16,155 bases of DNA from an uncultured Porphyromonadaceae bacterium (GTDB lineage: Bacteria > Bacteroidota > Bacteroidia > Bacteroidales > Muribaculaceae). The notes beneath the pieces were generated by a model that saw nothing but the letters and a program-made list of their open reading frames with translations, ran no database searches and had not been told where the DNA came from. This document shows positions 1-6,588 of the stretch, piece by piece; the stretch's first letter is position 1, and every line of letters begins with the position of its first letter. Made by a program: the position numbers and the translations under genes. The stretch covers positions 1 through 16,155 of the forward strand of contig CAJJOX010000027.1 in the NCBI GenBank assembly GCA_905193485.1. Direction: 5' to 3'.

Positions 1-34
1 CTTCCGGCGTGACCTGTCCTATTTTCTTTTTCAT
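1..34 (-). CDS. Partial 5' end of next gene in the CXXX peptide operon
   Basis: Only 11 codons are in the window. The minus strand reads MKKKIGQVTPE from an ATG at 34-32 and runs off the left edge. The ATG overlaps the TGA of the preceding gene (33-31) in an ATGA arrangement, which indicates translational coupling and supports a real start. By position it could be the small accessory gene that NCBI calls 'CXXX repeat peptide modification system protein', but that is recalled family context; the residues visible are too few to identify it. Confidence 0.55.
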   Translation of the reverse strand, partial: MKKKIGQVTPE

Positions 35-960
35 AGCAGTTTTATTACTTTTTCAAATGGGTCATTATAATCAATTTCCGGGATATCTTTGTCGGGTATG
101 AATGTGCCGAGCTGACGGATTGAGGCGAGAAGTCGGTGAGAGGCAGTGCGTTCGGTGTGAGTCATTACGCATTGCTCATGCGAGGGTGTATTAACCTCAA
201 GCGTCATGCGCCGGTTGAGCCACACGCAACGTCGGCAATGCCATGCGTCGCAGTTGCGGCAAATCGGGGCGTGATCCAGACGGTAAAGCTGCGGATTGTG
301 GATGTCGATACCATCGGTCACCGATCCCACAGCCTCGTGGCCGGAGTAATAGAATGCCGGACAGACATAAAAACTGCCGTCAGGGGCGAGAGTCAATGTT
401 TCCCATCCGGCATTGCAGTTGTTCATCTCTGATAGCATCATGCGGTCGGTGAGTAGATTGAACTGCACGGCATGATCGTGGGCATATTCTTCTTTCACGG
501 CTCCGCCCAAAAAGTCGAGTGTCTTGGCGTAAGATTCAACGGCGCTGTCGCGAAAAGTTTCAGGATCGCGTACAACTACATTTAGTCTCGAGGCTTTCTT
601 CAAAACCGGCACGAGCTCCCCGGCATTGTCAAGCAACTCATTGAGTGTGATACGCACAACAACCGTCGCGCCGTCCTCGACTTCTGACGGAATTTCGTCA
701 TATACTACAACGTCGGCATCCTCAGTCAGAGTGGCGGGGACTATGTTGGCATGATCTATAGTCGCGATAACATTCTTGTATTTCTGCGGCAGTTCATAAT
801 CCGGCCAGACAAACTGGATTGTCAGATTCTCCTTCATAGCATAGAGAATGGCATCTTTCAGCGTGTCGAGTGGAATAAGCCGAGGATTCTTATTGGGATT
901 ATCGCAATGGCAATACGACACGGATGTGTCGTCCAAAAGTATTACGAGATATTTCAGCAT
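31..960 (-). CDS. CXXX repeat peptide maturase, SPASM-like partner protein
   Basis: This 309-aa protein follows the radical SAM gene by 5 bases. Its C-terminal third carries a cysteine layout like the SPASM auxiliary-cluster region of the neighbouring enzyme: NNCNAG, then YVCP, then CRNCDAWHCRRC, then EQCVMTH. The N-terminal part begins MLKYLVILLDD, has only a CHC near residue 17, and lacks the CX3CX2C motif that binds the SAM-cleaving iron-sulfur cluster. It therefore looks like a SPASM-bearing partner rather than a self-sufficient radical SAM enzyme. It matches the family I know as 'CXXX repeat peptide maturase', found beside CXXX-repeat radical SAM enzymes in Bacteroidales. A role as scaffold or second subunit in modifying the Cys-rich peptides is inference. 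Confidence 0.75.
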   Translation of the reverse strand: MLKYLVILLDDTSVSYCHCDNPNKNPRLIPLDTLKDAILYAMKENLTIQFVWPDYELPQKYKNVIATIDHANIVPATLTEDADVVVYDEIPSEVEDGATVVVRITLNELLDNAGELVPVLKKASRLNVVVRDPETFRDSAVESYAKTLDFLGGAVKEEYAHDHAVQFNLLTDRMMLSEMNNCNAGWETLTLAPDGSFYVCPAFYYSGHEAVGSVTDGIDIHNPQLYRLDHAPICRNCDAWHCRRCVWLNRRMTLEVNTPSHEQCVMTHTERTASHRLLASIRQLGTFIPDKDIPEIDYNDPFEKVIKLL

Positions 961-965
961 GGCGG

Positions 966-2144
966 TCAGCAGATTACGGGGTTCGACTTCTTGTGGCTTC
1001 TCTCAAACTCTTCGCGTGTGCCTTCAAGCTCCAGTTTACGGTAGAGCTTGTTCCAGTAGTAGTTGTTGGCGCGCACACGGGCTTTGTGCATCTTGCAGAT
1101 GGCTGTGGACCGCTGAAAAATGGTGTCGGTATCGGCTGCATCATAGTTCTCGCCCTGACACCATGCGCATCCGCTTGCCACTTCGCAGTCAACGCATTCC
1201 GGCTTAGACTGTGTGGTGCGGTCGAGCGTAAGGAAGGGGCGCAGTCTGTTCTTATCAATGCCGTCACGCACATTGCCGATTATTATAGGCTTCTTCTCGC
1301 GCAACGAATAAGCCGCGAACCGAGTGCAGGGATAAAAATTGCCGGCAGCGTCAACCGCAAGCATGCGTCCGGCTCCACACCAGTTATTATTATTTATTTT
1401 GGAATCCATAGGCTTTCCTATCGATTCGGCGAAGAACGAACAGGCGTAGTCAACATATAAACCGTTATCGATAATTGCATCGGCAAGTATCATCAGTTGT
1501 TTCTCAAAACGAGCATCATCGCCATCAATCCAAACATCTTCAAACACTACATTGATGTTGACCTCATGGATGCCGAGTGAATAAAGGTGTAGGACCGACT
1601 CTGCAATATAAGGAATGTCGGCTGTGCTTATAGTCACCTTTGTAGCTCCATCAGGAAATTGTTCAAGCCATAGCGGAATGTTACGGATTACATCGTCATA
1701 GCTTCCGCGTTCTGGACCTGAGCCTTTCCAAATGCGGTTCAGATCATGTTTCTTTTTAGTGCCGTCGATAGTTATGCCGATTGAAAGGTGATACCGATTT
1801 TTGGCTATAAAATTCTGCACCTTGTCGGAATCATAGTTTATGCCATTGGTTGAAAAACTGAATCTGTAGGAATCAAACCAGTGATGGTTGCGTCGGAACA
1901 TTTCTGTTTTGATATAGTCACAGATCTGGTCTATGAGATCTATTTCAAGAAAAGGTTCTCCACCAATGAAGTCCCAAATTACCGACTGCTCTAGAAAATC
2001 AGATTCGTGATCGAGAACGTAGTCTATGGCCGATTTTGCAACCGGCCACGACATACGTTCTTTTTCATTTTTCCCTACAAGGTAACAGTATTTGCAGGCA
2101 AGCTGACAGTCTTTGGTGACAATAAATGTGATGTTCTTCGCCAT
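966..2144 (-). CDS. Radical SAM/SPASM peptide maturase, CXXX-repeat target family
   Basis: I place the start at the ATG at 2144-2142, giving 392 aa. The reading frame is open back to 2369, but that part overlaps the precursor gene, whose stop is at 2184-2182. The chosen start puts the radical SAM motif CQLACKYC at residues 13-20, a normal position. Further on are a GGEP motif (IGGEPFLE) and a C-terminal SPASM region: WCGAG, YPCTRF, ECVDCEVASGCAWC and ICKMH. Radical SAM/SPASM enzymes use one SAM-binding 4Fe-4S cluster plus auxiliary clusters to modify peptides, often with sulfur-to-carbon or carbon-carbon links. The two CXXX precursors just upstream are the obvious substrates. The exact chemistry cannot be read from sequence. 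Confidence 0.88.
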   Translation of the reverse strand: MAKNITFIVTKDCQLACKYCYLVGKNEKERMSWPVAKSAIDYVLDHESDFLEQSVIWDFIGGEPFLEIDLIDQICDYIKTEMFRRNHHWFDSYRFSFSTNGINYDSDKVQNFIAKNRYHLSIGITIDGTKKKHDLNRIWKGSGPERGSYDDVIRNIPLWLEQFPDGATKVTISTADIPYIAESVLHLYSLGIHEVNINVVFEDVWIDGDDARFEKQLMILADAIIDNGLYVDYACSFFAESIGKPMDSKINNNNWCGAGRMLAVDAAGNFYPCTRFAAYSLREKKPIIIGNVRDGIDKNRLRPFLTLDRTTQSKPECVDCEVASGCAWCQGENYDAADTDTIFQRSTAICKMHKARVRANNYYWNKLYRKLELEGTREEFERSHKKSNPVIC

Positions 2145-2181
2145 CCCATGCTGCCATGTGTTCCCTTGTTGTTTTGTAAGT

Positions 2182-2478
2182 TTAGTAACTATATCCACTG
2201 CAACCTCCTGAGCAAGATCCTTTGCATGATCCCTGACAATATCCTTTACAAGCACCCGAACATGATCCGGCACAACTATTCGTGCATCCAAAAGAACATT
2301 GACGCCCACAAGAACCTTTGCATCCTCCGGAACATCCCCAGTCACAGCCATATTCTGTTTCTGTGGCATTAATTTTTAACGGTAAAGATGAAACAATAAT
2401 TGCCCCTAATATGGGGAGCGACTTTTTTGCAGCTTTCTTAAAAAAGTCTCGTCTTGAAGTAAGTTTTTCTTTTTCCAT
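2182..2478 (-). CDS. Cys-Xaa-Xaa-Xaa repeat radical SAM target peptide (precursor 1)
   Basis: This 98-aa peptide has a twin-arginine leader: SRRDFFKK at residues 8-15, followed by a hydrophobic stretch at about 20-33. From residue 45 to 93 there is a Cys at every fourth position without a break (13 cysteines), with Gly and Ser as the main spacers. It ends SGYSY. It lies 37 bases upstream of the chosen radical SAM start and 18 bases downstream of the larger precursor. The combination matches the family named 'Cys-Xaa-Xaa-Xaa repeat radical SAM target protein'. The leader suggests export by the Tat route, which carries folded or cofactor-bearing cargo, so modification before export is plausible; that is inference. 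No protease site is evident. Confidence 0.85.
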   Translation of the reverse strand: MEKEKLTSRRDFFKKAAKKSLPILGAIIVSSLPLKINATETEYGCDWGCSGGCKGSCGRQCSFGCTNSCAGSCSGACKGYCQGSCKGSCSGGCSGYSY

Positions 2479-2496
2479 ATTATCAACGTGTTAGAT

Positions 2497-2973
2497 TTAT
2501 CTTTTTGTCGTCCCTTGACAATTTGAACTGCAATAATCGTGGCAATTGACTGTGCATGAGCCAGAACATGTATTGCGGCATTTCCCGGTACAGTCTAATG
2601 TGCATGCTGCTACGCAACCCCCATAACAACCCTCCGTACAGCCGGTATTGCATGTATTTCCGCACCCGCCACAATTATTCATGCATGAATTATAACAATT
2701 CTCCATACACTGATGCGTACAGGATCCCTTGCAACCGCTTCCGGAACCGGTATCACCAGCAGAAGATCCTGCGCATGAATCTAAACACGAACCGTAGCAA
2801 GTTCCTGTACAGGATCCAAAACAATCTGATGGCTGTTGAGGCTCATCCTTATCACAAGAAGTCAGAATCTGACACAATGTAGTTCCGGCAAGAATAGGAA
2901 GCAACGTTAAAGCCGTTTTTCTGAAAAAAGATCGTCGGGAATGTAACTCTTCATTCGCCGCATCATCTTTCAT
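2497..2973 (-). CDS. Long CXXX-repeat radical SAM target protein (precursor 2, probable lipoprotein)
   Basis: This 158-aa protein is the first gene of the operon. SRRSFFRK at residues 12-19 is a Tat-like motif, followed by a hydrophobic stretch (about 21-38) and a lipobox-like LTSC ending at Cys40, then an acidic spacer DKDEP. Two Cys arrays follow: five cysteines at 51-67 spaced exactly four apart, a Gly/Ser/Asp linker at 68-80, and nineteen at 81-152. The second array is regular except for one CXXC-to-CXC-like slip, CGGC at 101-104, where the spacing is three. It is much longer than precursor 1 and appears to be a membrane-tethered version. Whether it is really lipidated, and whether Cys34 takes part, is unknown. 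Confidence 0.82.
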   Translation of the reverse strand: MKDDAANEELHSRRSFFRKTALTLLPILAGTTLCQILTSCDKDEPQQPSDCFGSCTGTCYGSCLDSCAGSSAGDTGSGSGCKGSCTHQCMENCYNSCMNNCGGCGNTCNTGCTEGCYGGCVAACTLDCTGKCRNTCSGSCTVNCHDYCSSNCQGTTKR

Positions 2974-3020
2974 AATGATAGGTTGTAATACCCTATAGAC
3001 TGCCCCGAATTCAGGTGTTC

Positions 3021-3122
3021 GTATAAAATAAAAGACGTGGGAGTCTGTACTTTAGCTCATCCCTGCTTTAAGGCCTTCGCATTGCCCACCAATCAGGATA
3101 AGCAACTCAGTCAGCCCACGTC
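3021..3122 (-). terminator. Terminator-like long hairpin with U-tract upstream of precursor 2
   Basis: The outer stem is 8 perfect pairs (3115-3122 with 3034-3041), the inner stem 8 pairs with one G-U, and the run TTTTATTTTA follows on the minus strand. The loop region is long (about 73 bases), so it may be a folded domain as well as a terminator. Readthrough, or a second promoter not visible to me, is needed to express the operon starting at 2973. Confidence 0.5.
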
Positions 3123-3351
3123 AAGGATGTATATATAAAGAACACCACGTCGCAGACTGATCCCTTATGGAAAAGGACGCATCATGGACAGAAATGGTGG
3201 CGATATAAAACATCACCCGTGGACGCCTACAGTTGCCGTTTCTTCCGATTGGTCAAGAAGTTGCGAAGTTCTAAAGCAGGAAGTAAACGTTCAGTAAACG
3301 TCTTTAAAACAATAAGTCCACCCGCCGTTATGCCCCTCCGGGCCGACGAGT
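3021..3351 (-). ncRNA. Candidate structured RNA or leader of the CXXX peptide operon
   Basis: A minus-strand promoter at 3358-3388 would start transcription near 3351. About 330 bases later the strand forms GACGTGGG (3122-3115) pairing with CCCACGTC (3041-3034), directly followed by TTTTATTTTATAC. Nested inside is GCTTATCC pairing with GGATGAGC, with one G-U pair that works only in the minus-strand RNA. Near the 5' end GTGGAC can pair with a downstream GTCCAC, and ACGTTTACT occurs twice in tandem. A second GACGTGG copy upstream offers an alternative partner for the terminator arm. It could be an independent small RNA or an attenuator, since the first precursor starts about 50 bases beyond the U-tract. 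I could not match it to RNase P, tmRNA, SRP RNA or a known riboswitch by eye. Confidence 0.5.
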
Positions 3352-3357
3352 TTGGCG

Positions 3358-3388
3358 CAAATATAATCTATTTTCACAATTCGGCCAA
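3358..3388 (-). promoter_or_regulatory. Bacteroidota-type promoter for the candidate RNA
   Basis: On the minus strand TATATTTG (3365-3358) matches the -7 consensus TAnnTTTG exactly. A TTG (3388-3386) lies 20 bases upstream, the usual spacing of the -33 element. Predicted start is about 3351. Confidence 0.6.
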
Positions 3389-3563
3389 AAAATCCCGACA
3401 CAATTTTCAGATGAAATGCGCAGCTAAAACCCAAGCGGAATTCCAAGCAAAAATTCTGTTGAATAATTGGCCTTTAAAACGGTTATCGGGAATGGATGCC
3501 ATTAGAGCTATGATTCAGTCTTTTTATTAAAAGTATTTAATACATTCCAAACATCTGAAATCC

Positions 3564-3583
3564 CAAAGATATTTGTATCTTTG
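3564..3583 (+). promoter_or_regulatory. Symmetrical pair of -7 promoter boxes before the DUF262 operon
   Basis: CAAAGATA (3564-3571), a TTTG spacer and TATCTTTG (3576-3583) form a perfect 8-base inverted repeat. TATCTTTG fits the TAnnTTTG -7 consensus on both strands. On the plus strand only CTG is found near -33 (3555-3557), so the upstream element is weak. Plus-strand transcription would start near 3590, leaving a leader of about 170 bases before the DUF262 gene. Confidence 0.5.
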
Positions 3584-3608
3584 CCTCAAAGTAAGAATAT
3601 CAAAGGAC

Positions 3609-3693
3609 GGTGAGATTAAACAAGTTTTTGAGAACTGCTTTTATGTTACAAATGTCACTTATTGACATTCCTCAAAAATAAAGCAATCTCTCC
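3609..3693 (+). promoter_or_regulatory. Nested hairpin in the leader of the DUF262-HEPN operon
   Basis: Three nested perfect helices can be seen: GAGATT (3612-3617) with AATCTC (3685-3690), TTTTTGAG (3625-3632) with CTCAAAAA (3671-3678), and AATGTCA (3651-3657) with TGACATT (3663-3669) around a 5-base loop. GG at 3609-3610 can also pair with CC at 3692-3693. GCTTT at 3637-3641 could instead pair with AAAGC at 3680-3684, giving a competing fold. It may be a cis-regulatory leader; there is no U-tract directly after it. Confidence 0.5.
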
Positions 3694-3757
3694 TATGGTT
3701 TATAGTTGGAAAGACTATCATACACGTAGTTTACACAAAATTTAATTAAGAAATAAT

Positions 3758-4810
3758 ATGCAGGAAGAAGAAAAAATGGTTGATGATTTTATGGAAGAAG
3801 AAGAAAGCGTCTTTCGCTATTCAATCACCAGCTATGGAGTTGACTACACGGTCGATACCATAGTAAATCGTTTGGAAAAGGGCGCGATCTTTATCCCGGA
3901 TTTTCAACGGGAATATGTCTGGTCATTGAAAGACGCATCCCGCTTCATTGAGTCTTTGATACTCGGGCTTCCTGTACCCGGTGTTTTCTTCTCACAAGAG
4001 AAGGGAACCAACAAAATGCTTGTAATAGATGGGCAGCAGCGGCTGAAGAGCCTTCAGTATTTCTACTCAAAGAAATTCAACGGTCAGTTATTTAAACTAA
4101 AAGGAGTTCAGGAGGATCTTGAAGGGAAGTCAATAGATGAATTGGATGAGAGCGATCGAATAAAGCTTGATGATTGTGTAATTCATGCCACAGTTATCAA
4201 GCAGGATGCCCCCACAGATGACAATAGCAGTATTTACATGATATTCGAACGCCTAAACACAGGCGGCTTGAAACTTGTGCCTCAGGAAATCAGAGCCTGT
4301 ATCTATCACGGTAGTTTTAATGAAACTCTTGTGGAACTTGCGGCTGATGAAAATTGGAAAAAGATATATGCCGCTGAGAATAGTCGTTTAAAATCAGAGG
4401 AGCTTGTCCTGCGATTCCTTACTCTCAATGAAAACTACCAAAACTATAAAAGAGGCTTCAAAGGTTTTTTGAACGACTTTATGGAGAAATATCAAAATCC
4501 TACAGAGGAAAAGCTTGCCGATTTCAGGAACCTTTTTTTGAGGACTATAAAAGTCGTTTATGACAATGTCGGAGAAAATGCCTTTAGACTTGTGAAAAAT
4601 CTAAATGCGGCTGTTTATGATTCAGTGATGGTTGGTTTGTCTTATCGTCTTAACAATCCGAAGAGTATTGTCGGCGATAAATTCAAAGAGAAATATTATG
4701 CTCTTCTTGAAGATGCAGAATATCGTAAGTTCGTTGAAAGTAACACAGCGAGTGAAGCGTCATTGAAGGGACGGATTATCAAGGCAATCAAGGCTTTTGA
4801 GGATATATGA
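3758..4810 (+). CDS. DUF262 (ParB/GmrS-like N-terminal) domain protein
   Basis: The 350-aa product carries the DUF262 signatures: IPDFQREYVW (46-55), VIDGQQRLKSL (89-99) and a later FERLNTGG with QEIRACIYHG. DUF262 proteins include the GmrSD and BrxU restriction nucleases and SspE; the DGQQR motif is linked to nucleotide binding or hydrolysis in that family. Here the usual C-terminal DUF1524 HNH nuclease is absent, so the effector activity probably lies in the HEPN protein encoded next, which overlaps by ATGA. The first ATG is used; a second at 3776 (MVDDF) is possible. An acidic Glu-rich N-terminus precedes the domain. A defence or toxin-control role is inferred from family and coupling, not shown. 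Confidence 0.82.
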   Translation: MQEEEKMVDDFMEEEESVFRYSITSYGVDYTVDTIVNRLEKGAIFIPDFQREYVWSLKDASRFIESLILGLPVPGVFFSQEKGTNKMLVIDGQQRLKSLQYFYSKKFNGQLFKLKGVQEDLEGKSIDELDESDRIKLDDCVIHATVIKQDAPTDDNSSIYMIFERLNTGGLKLVPQEIRACIYHGSFNETLVELAADENWKKIYAAENSRLKSEELVLRFLTLNENYQNYKRGFKGFLNDFMEKYQNPTEEKLADFRNLFLRTIKVVYDNVGENAFRLVKNLNAAVYDSVMVGLSYRLNNPKSIVGDKFKEKYYALLEDAEYRKFVESNTASEASLKGRIIKAIKAFEDI

Positions 4811-5271
4811 GAACGAGACTTGTTTCAGCCGACTATAAGAGGAAGATCGAAAATGACTTTCGTCTTGCTGCGACACAGGAACCTGAGATACAAGCTTTGA
4901 TGGCTCGATTCCTTTGCATACGTGTAGGCGGATATATTGAAGTCTATATCAAGGAACGAATCAGGAACTTTGTTGAAGACCGCAAGTCACATAAAGTTAT
5001 TACCTCATATATTCAGGCTGCTATAAAGAATATAACAAATCTCAACAATAAGAAATTAGTCGATCTTCTGAAATCTTTTTCTTCGGATTGGGCTGACTAC
5101 TATCAAAATAACGTCACTGAGGAAATGAAATCCTCATTAGGTTCAGTTTACGATCTGCGAAACAACATAGCGCATGGAGGTAATGACAGCCTGTCTCTGA
5201 TGGATTTGAAAAAACATTTTGTAAATATTGAGTTGCTACTTGAGATTGTTGATAGATCAATTGCCAAATAA
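4807..5271 (+). CDS. HEPN-domain protein (candidate RNase), coupled to DUF262
   Basis: The 154-aa, mainly helical protein contains LRNNIAHG near its C-terminal third; R118 and H123 fit the Rx4-6H active-site motif of HEPN ribonucleases, and the following Gly is typical. The length is normal for a stand-alone MAE_28990- or RiboL-PSP-type HEPN protein. The ATG overlaps the TGA of the DUF262 gene by four bases, so the two proteins are probably made in a fixed ratio and act together. HEPN proteins in such pairs often cleave RNA during phage infection or as toxins; RNase activity here is inference from the motif. About 230 bases without a gene follow, in which I see nothing clear. Confidence 0.78.
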   Translation: MRTRLVSADYKRKIENDFRLAATQEPEIQALMARFLCIRVGGYIEVYIKERIRNFVEDRKSHKVITSYIQAAIKNITNLNNKKLVDLLKSFSSDWADYYQNNVTEEMKSSLGSVYDLRNNIAHGGNDSLSLMDLKKHFVNIELLLEIVDRSIAK

Positions 5272-5498
5272 TTGATAAATGTCAAAGTTTAATAATGATC
5301 GACATCCGGAACTTTGTGACTTGTGTACCAAAGAGCAATCAACAGCAGTAAAATCCCGGGAACTTTTACGGTTGCCATAAATAGAAGATCAATCGAGTGA
5401 TTATTAGCTTGTCATGACTGATAACGCGAATATGGTGATGTAATCTGTTCAACAGGATGCCGGTATGCTATTTTGAGTTACCATAATGAGAAAGACGT

Positions 5499-6458
5499 AT
5501 GCATGGATTACTTTACATAATAATTCTGATAGTTGTCACAAGCTGCACATATTCAAGTCATTCCATAAACGACTTGAACGAAGCGGAAGCTTTGATGCTT
5601 GATGAACCCGCGAAAGCATTGGATAGGCTTAACGGTTTAGATGTTTCGGAATTTGAGGATTCCGCCGACATAGCCCGTTGGGCTTTGCTCTATTCAGAAG
5701 CAATGGTAGCCAACAAGATTTCCGCTCCGCGCGACACCATAGTCAATATAGCCATTGATTATTATGAGAGCCATGGCCTTGATGAAAAAGCTTCAAAAGC
5801 GTTGGCACTGAAAGAAAAGTTGAGTGTTACAGGCGAATACAATGAACTTTGTGCGGTTTTATACGCACAGAAAGAAAAGGAATTTGAGCTGTATAAGGAG
5901 CGGGTTAGGGGTGAGCAATATCTTCTTTGTGGATTAATTGTGCTGCTCATTGCCGCCGGAATAATCTGTCGGCAGCGACAAAGACTCAAACTTGCGGCCA
6001 TGCGCAATGAAACATTGATTGCTGAGGCATCGTCTTTACGTGACGGACTCTCGCAAAAACAGATTGTCATGACTGATGTCCTCGCTCGCCGGTTTTCTAC
6101 TATCGACGAATTGTGCAATACATATTATGAGTCTGCCGGAACTAAAGTCGAGCAGAAGAATATTGCCTCAAAAGTAAAATCTCAGATTGATGCAATCAAG
6201 AATGATGAGGTGGTGTTTGCCGGAATAGAGCGTGATGTCAACGAGTGTCGGGGCCGTATCGCGGCTGCAATAAAACCGCAGTTAAAGACGGAAGAATTCC
6301 GTCTGTTTGTTTTTCTCGCGTGTGGTCTGTCAAACCGTGCAATCGCACTTCTCCTCGGCGAAAATATCGAGGTTATCTACAAGCGTAAATCGCGCCTTAA
6401 GTCCAAGATTTCCGGGCTGGATTTGCCGGAAAAGGCCGCGATTTTGAAAATATTCTGA
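5499..6458 (+). CDS. Membrane-anchored lipoprotein regulator with C-terminal LuxR-like HTH
   Basis: This 319-aa protein has a short N-terminal hydrophobic segment ending in the lipobox VVTSC (Cys16), a helical extracytoplasmic region resembling TPR repeats (about 25-125), a transmembrane helix at about 141-157, a charged coiled-coil-like linker and a C-terminal HTH (FLACGLSNRAIALLLGEN and onward, about 272-306). This plan is common in Bacteroidales sensors that lie beside outer-membrane protein genes. The start is the first ATG after an in-frame TGA at 5487-5489. It precedes the beta-barrel gene by 130 bases on the same strand, so it may control that gene. The signal sensed is not visible. 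A lipobox this close to the N-terminus is somewhat short. Confidence 0.7.
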   Translation: MHGLLYIIILIVVTSCTYSSHSINDLNEAEALMLDEPAKALDRLNGLDVSEFEDSADIARWALLYSEAMVANKISAPRDTIVNIAIDYYESHGLDEKASKALALKEKLSVTGEYNELCAVLYAQKEKEFELYKERVRGEQYLLCGLIVLLIAAGIICRQRQRLKLAAMRNETLIAEASSLRDGLSQKQIVMTDVLARRFSTIDELCNTYYESAGTKVEQKNIASKVKSQIDAIKNDEVVFAGIERDVNECRGRIAAAIKPQLKTEEFRLFVFLACGLSNRAIALLLGENIEVIYKRKSRLKSKISGLDLPEKAAILKIF

Positions 6459-6538
6459 GAATGTCAGAAAAATTCCGGTGCAATCTTGCATATCGTCTGA
6501 TTTACATGTGATTACCGGCAGTCATGTCAGATTGATAA

Positions 6539-6571
6539 TTGGGAAATTGAGGCGTTTAGATCGTAACTTTG
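6539..6571 (+). promoter_or_regulatory. Promoter of the outer-membrane beta-barrel gene
   Basis: TAACTTTG (6564-6571) matches the Bacteroidota -7 consensus exactly. The best TTG for -33 is at 6539-6541, 22 bases upstream. The predicted start lies only about 10 bases before the ATG at 6589, a very short leader, which also argues against the earlier GTG start at 6478. Confidence 0.6.
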
Positions 6572-6588
6572 CGAAAAAAAGCAAAAGT

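Noticed and set aside
2145..2369. N-terminal extension of the radical SAM protein to an upstream ATG (467 aa)
   Set aside because: It overlaps the CXXX precursor in another frame; Gly/Cys-rich repeats keep other frames open. The ATG at 2144 places the CX3CX2C motif normally.
2483..2882. Frames of 63 and 108 codons across the precursor genes (minus and plus strand)
   Set aside because: They are shadows of the Cys-repeat coding sequence; odd Tyr/Asn/Arg-rich composition and no family features.
3219..3530. 103-codon plus-strand frame
   Set aside because: It lies opposite the promoter and 5' part of the candidate structured RNA, has no recognisable domain and no promoter of its own.
6478..6588. 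GTG start adding 37 residues to the beta-barrel protein
   Set aside because: It would include the promoter and place the clear signal peptide internally.
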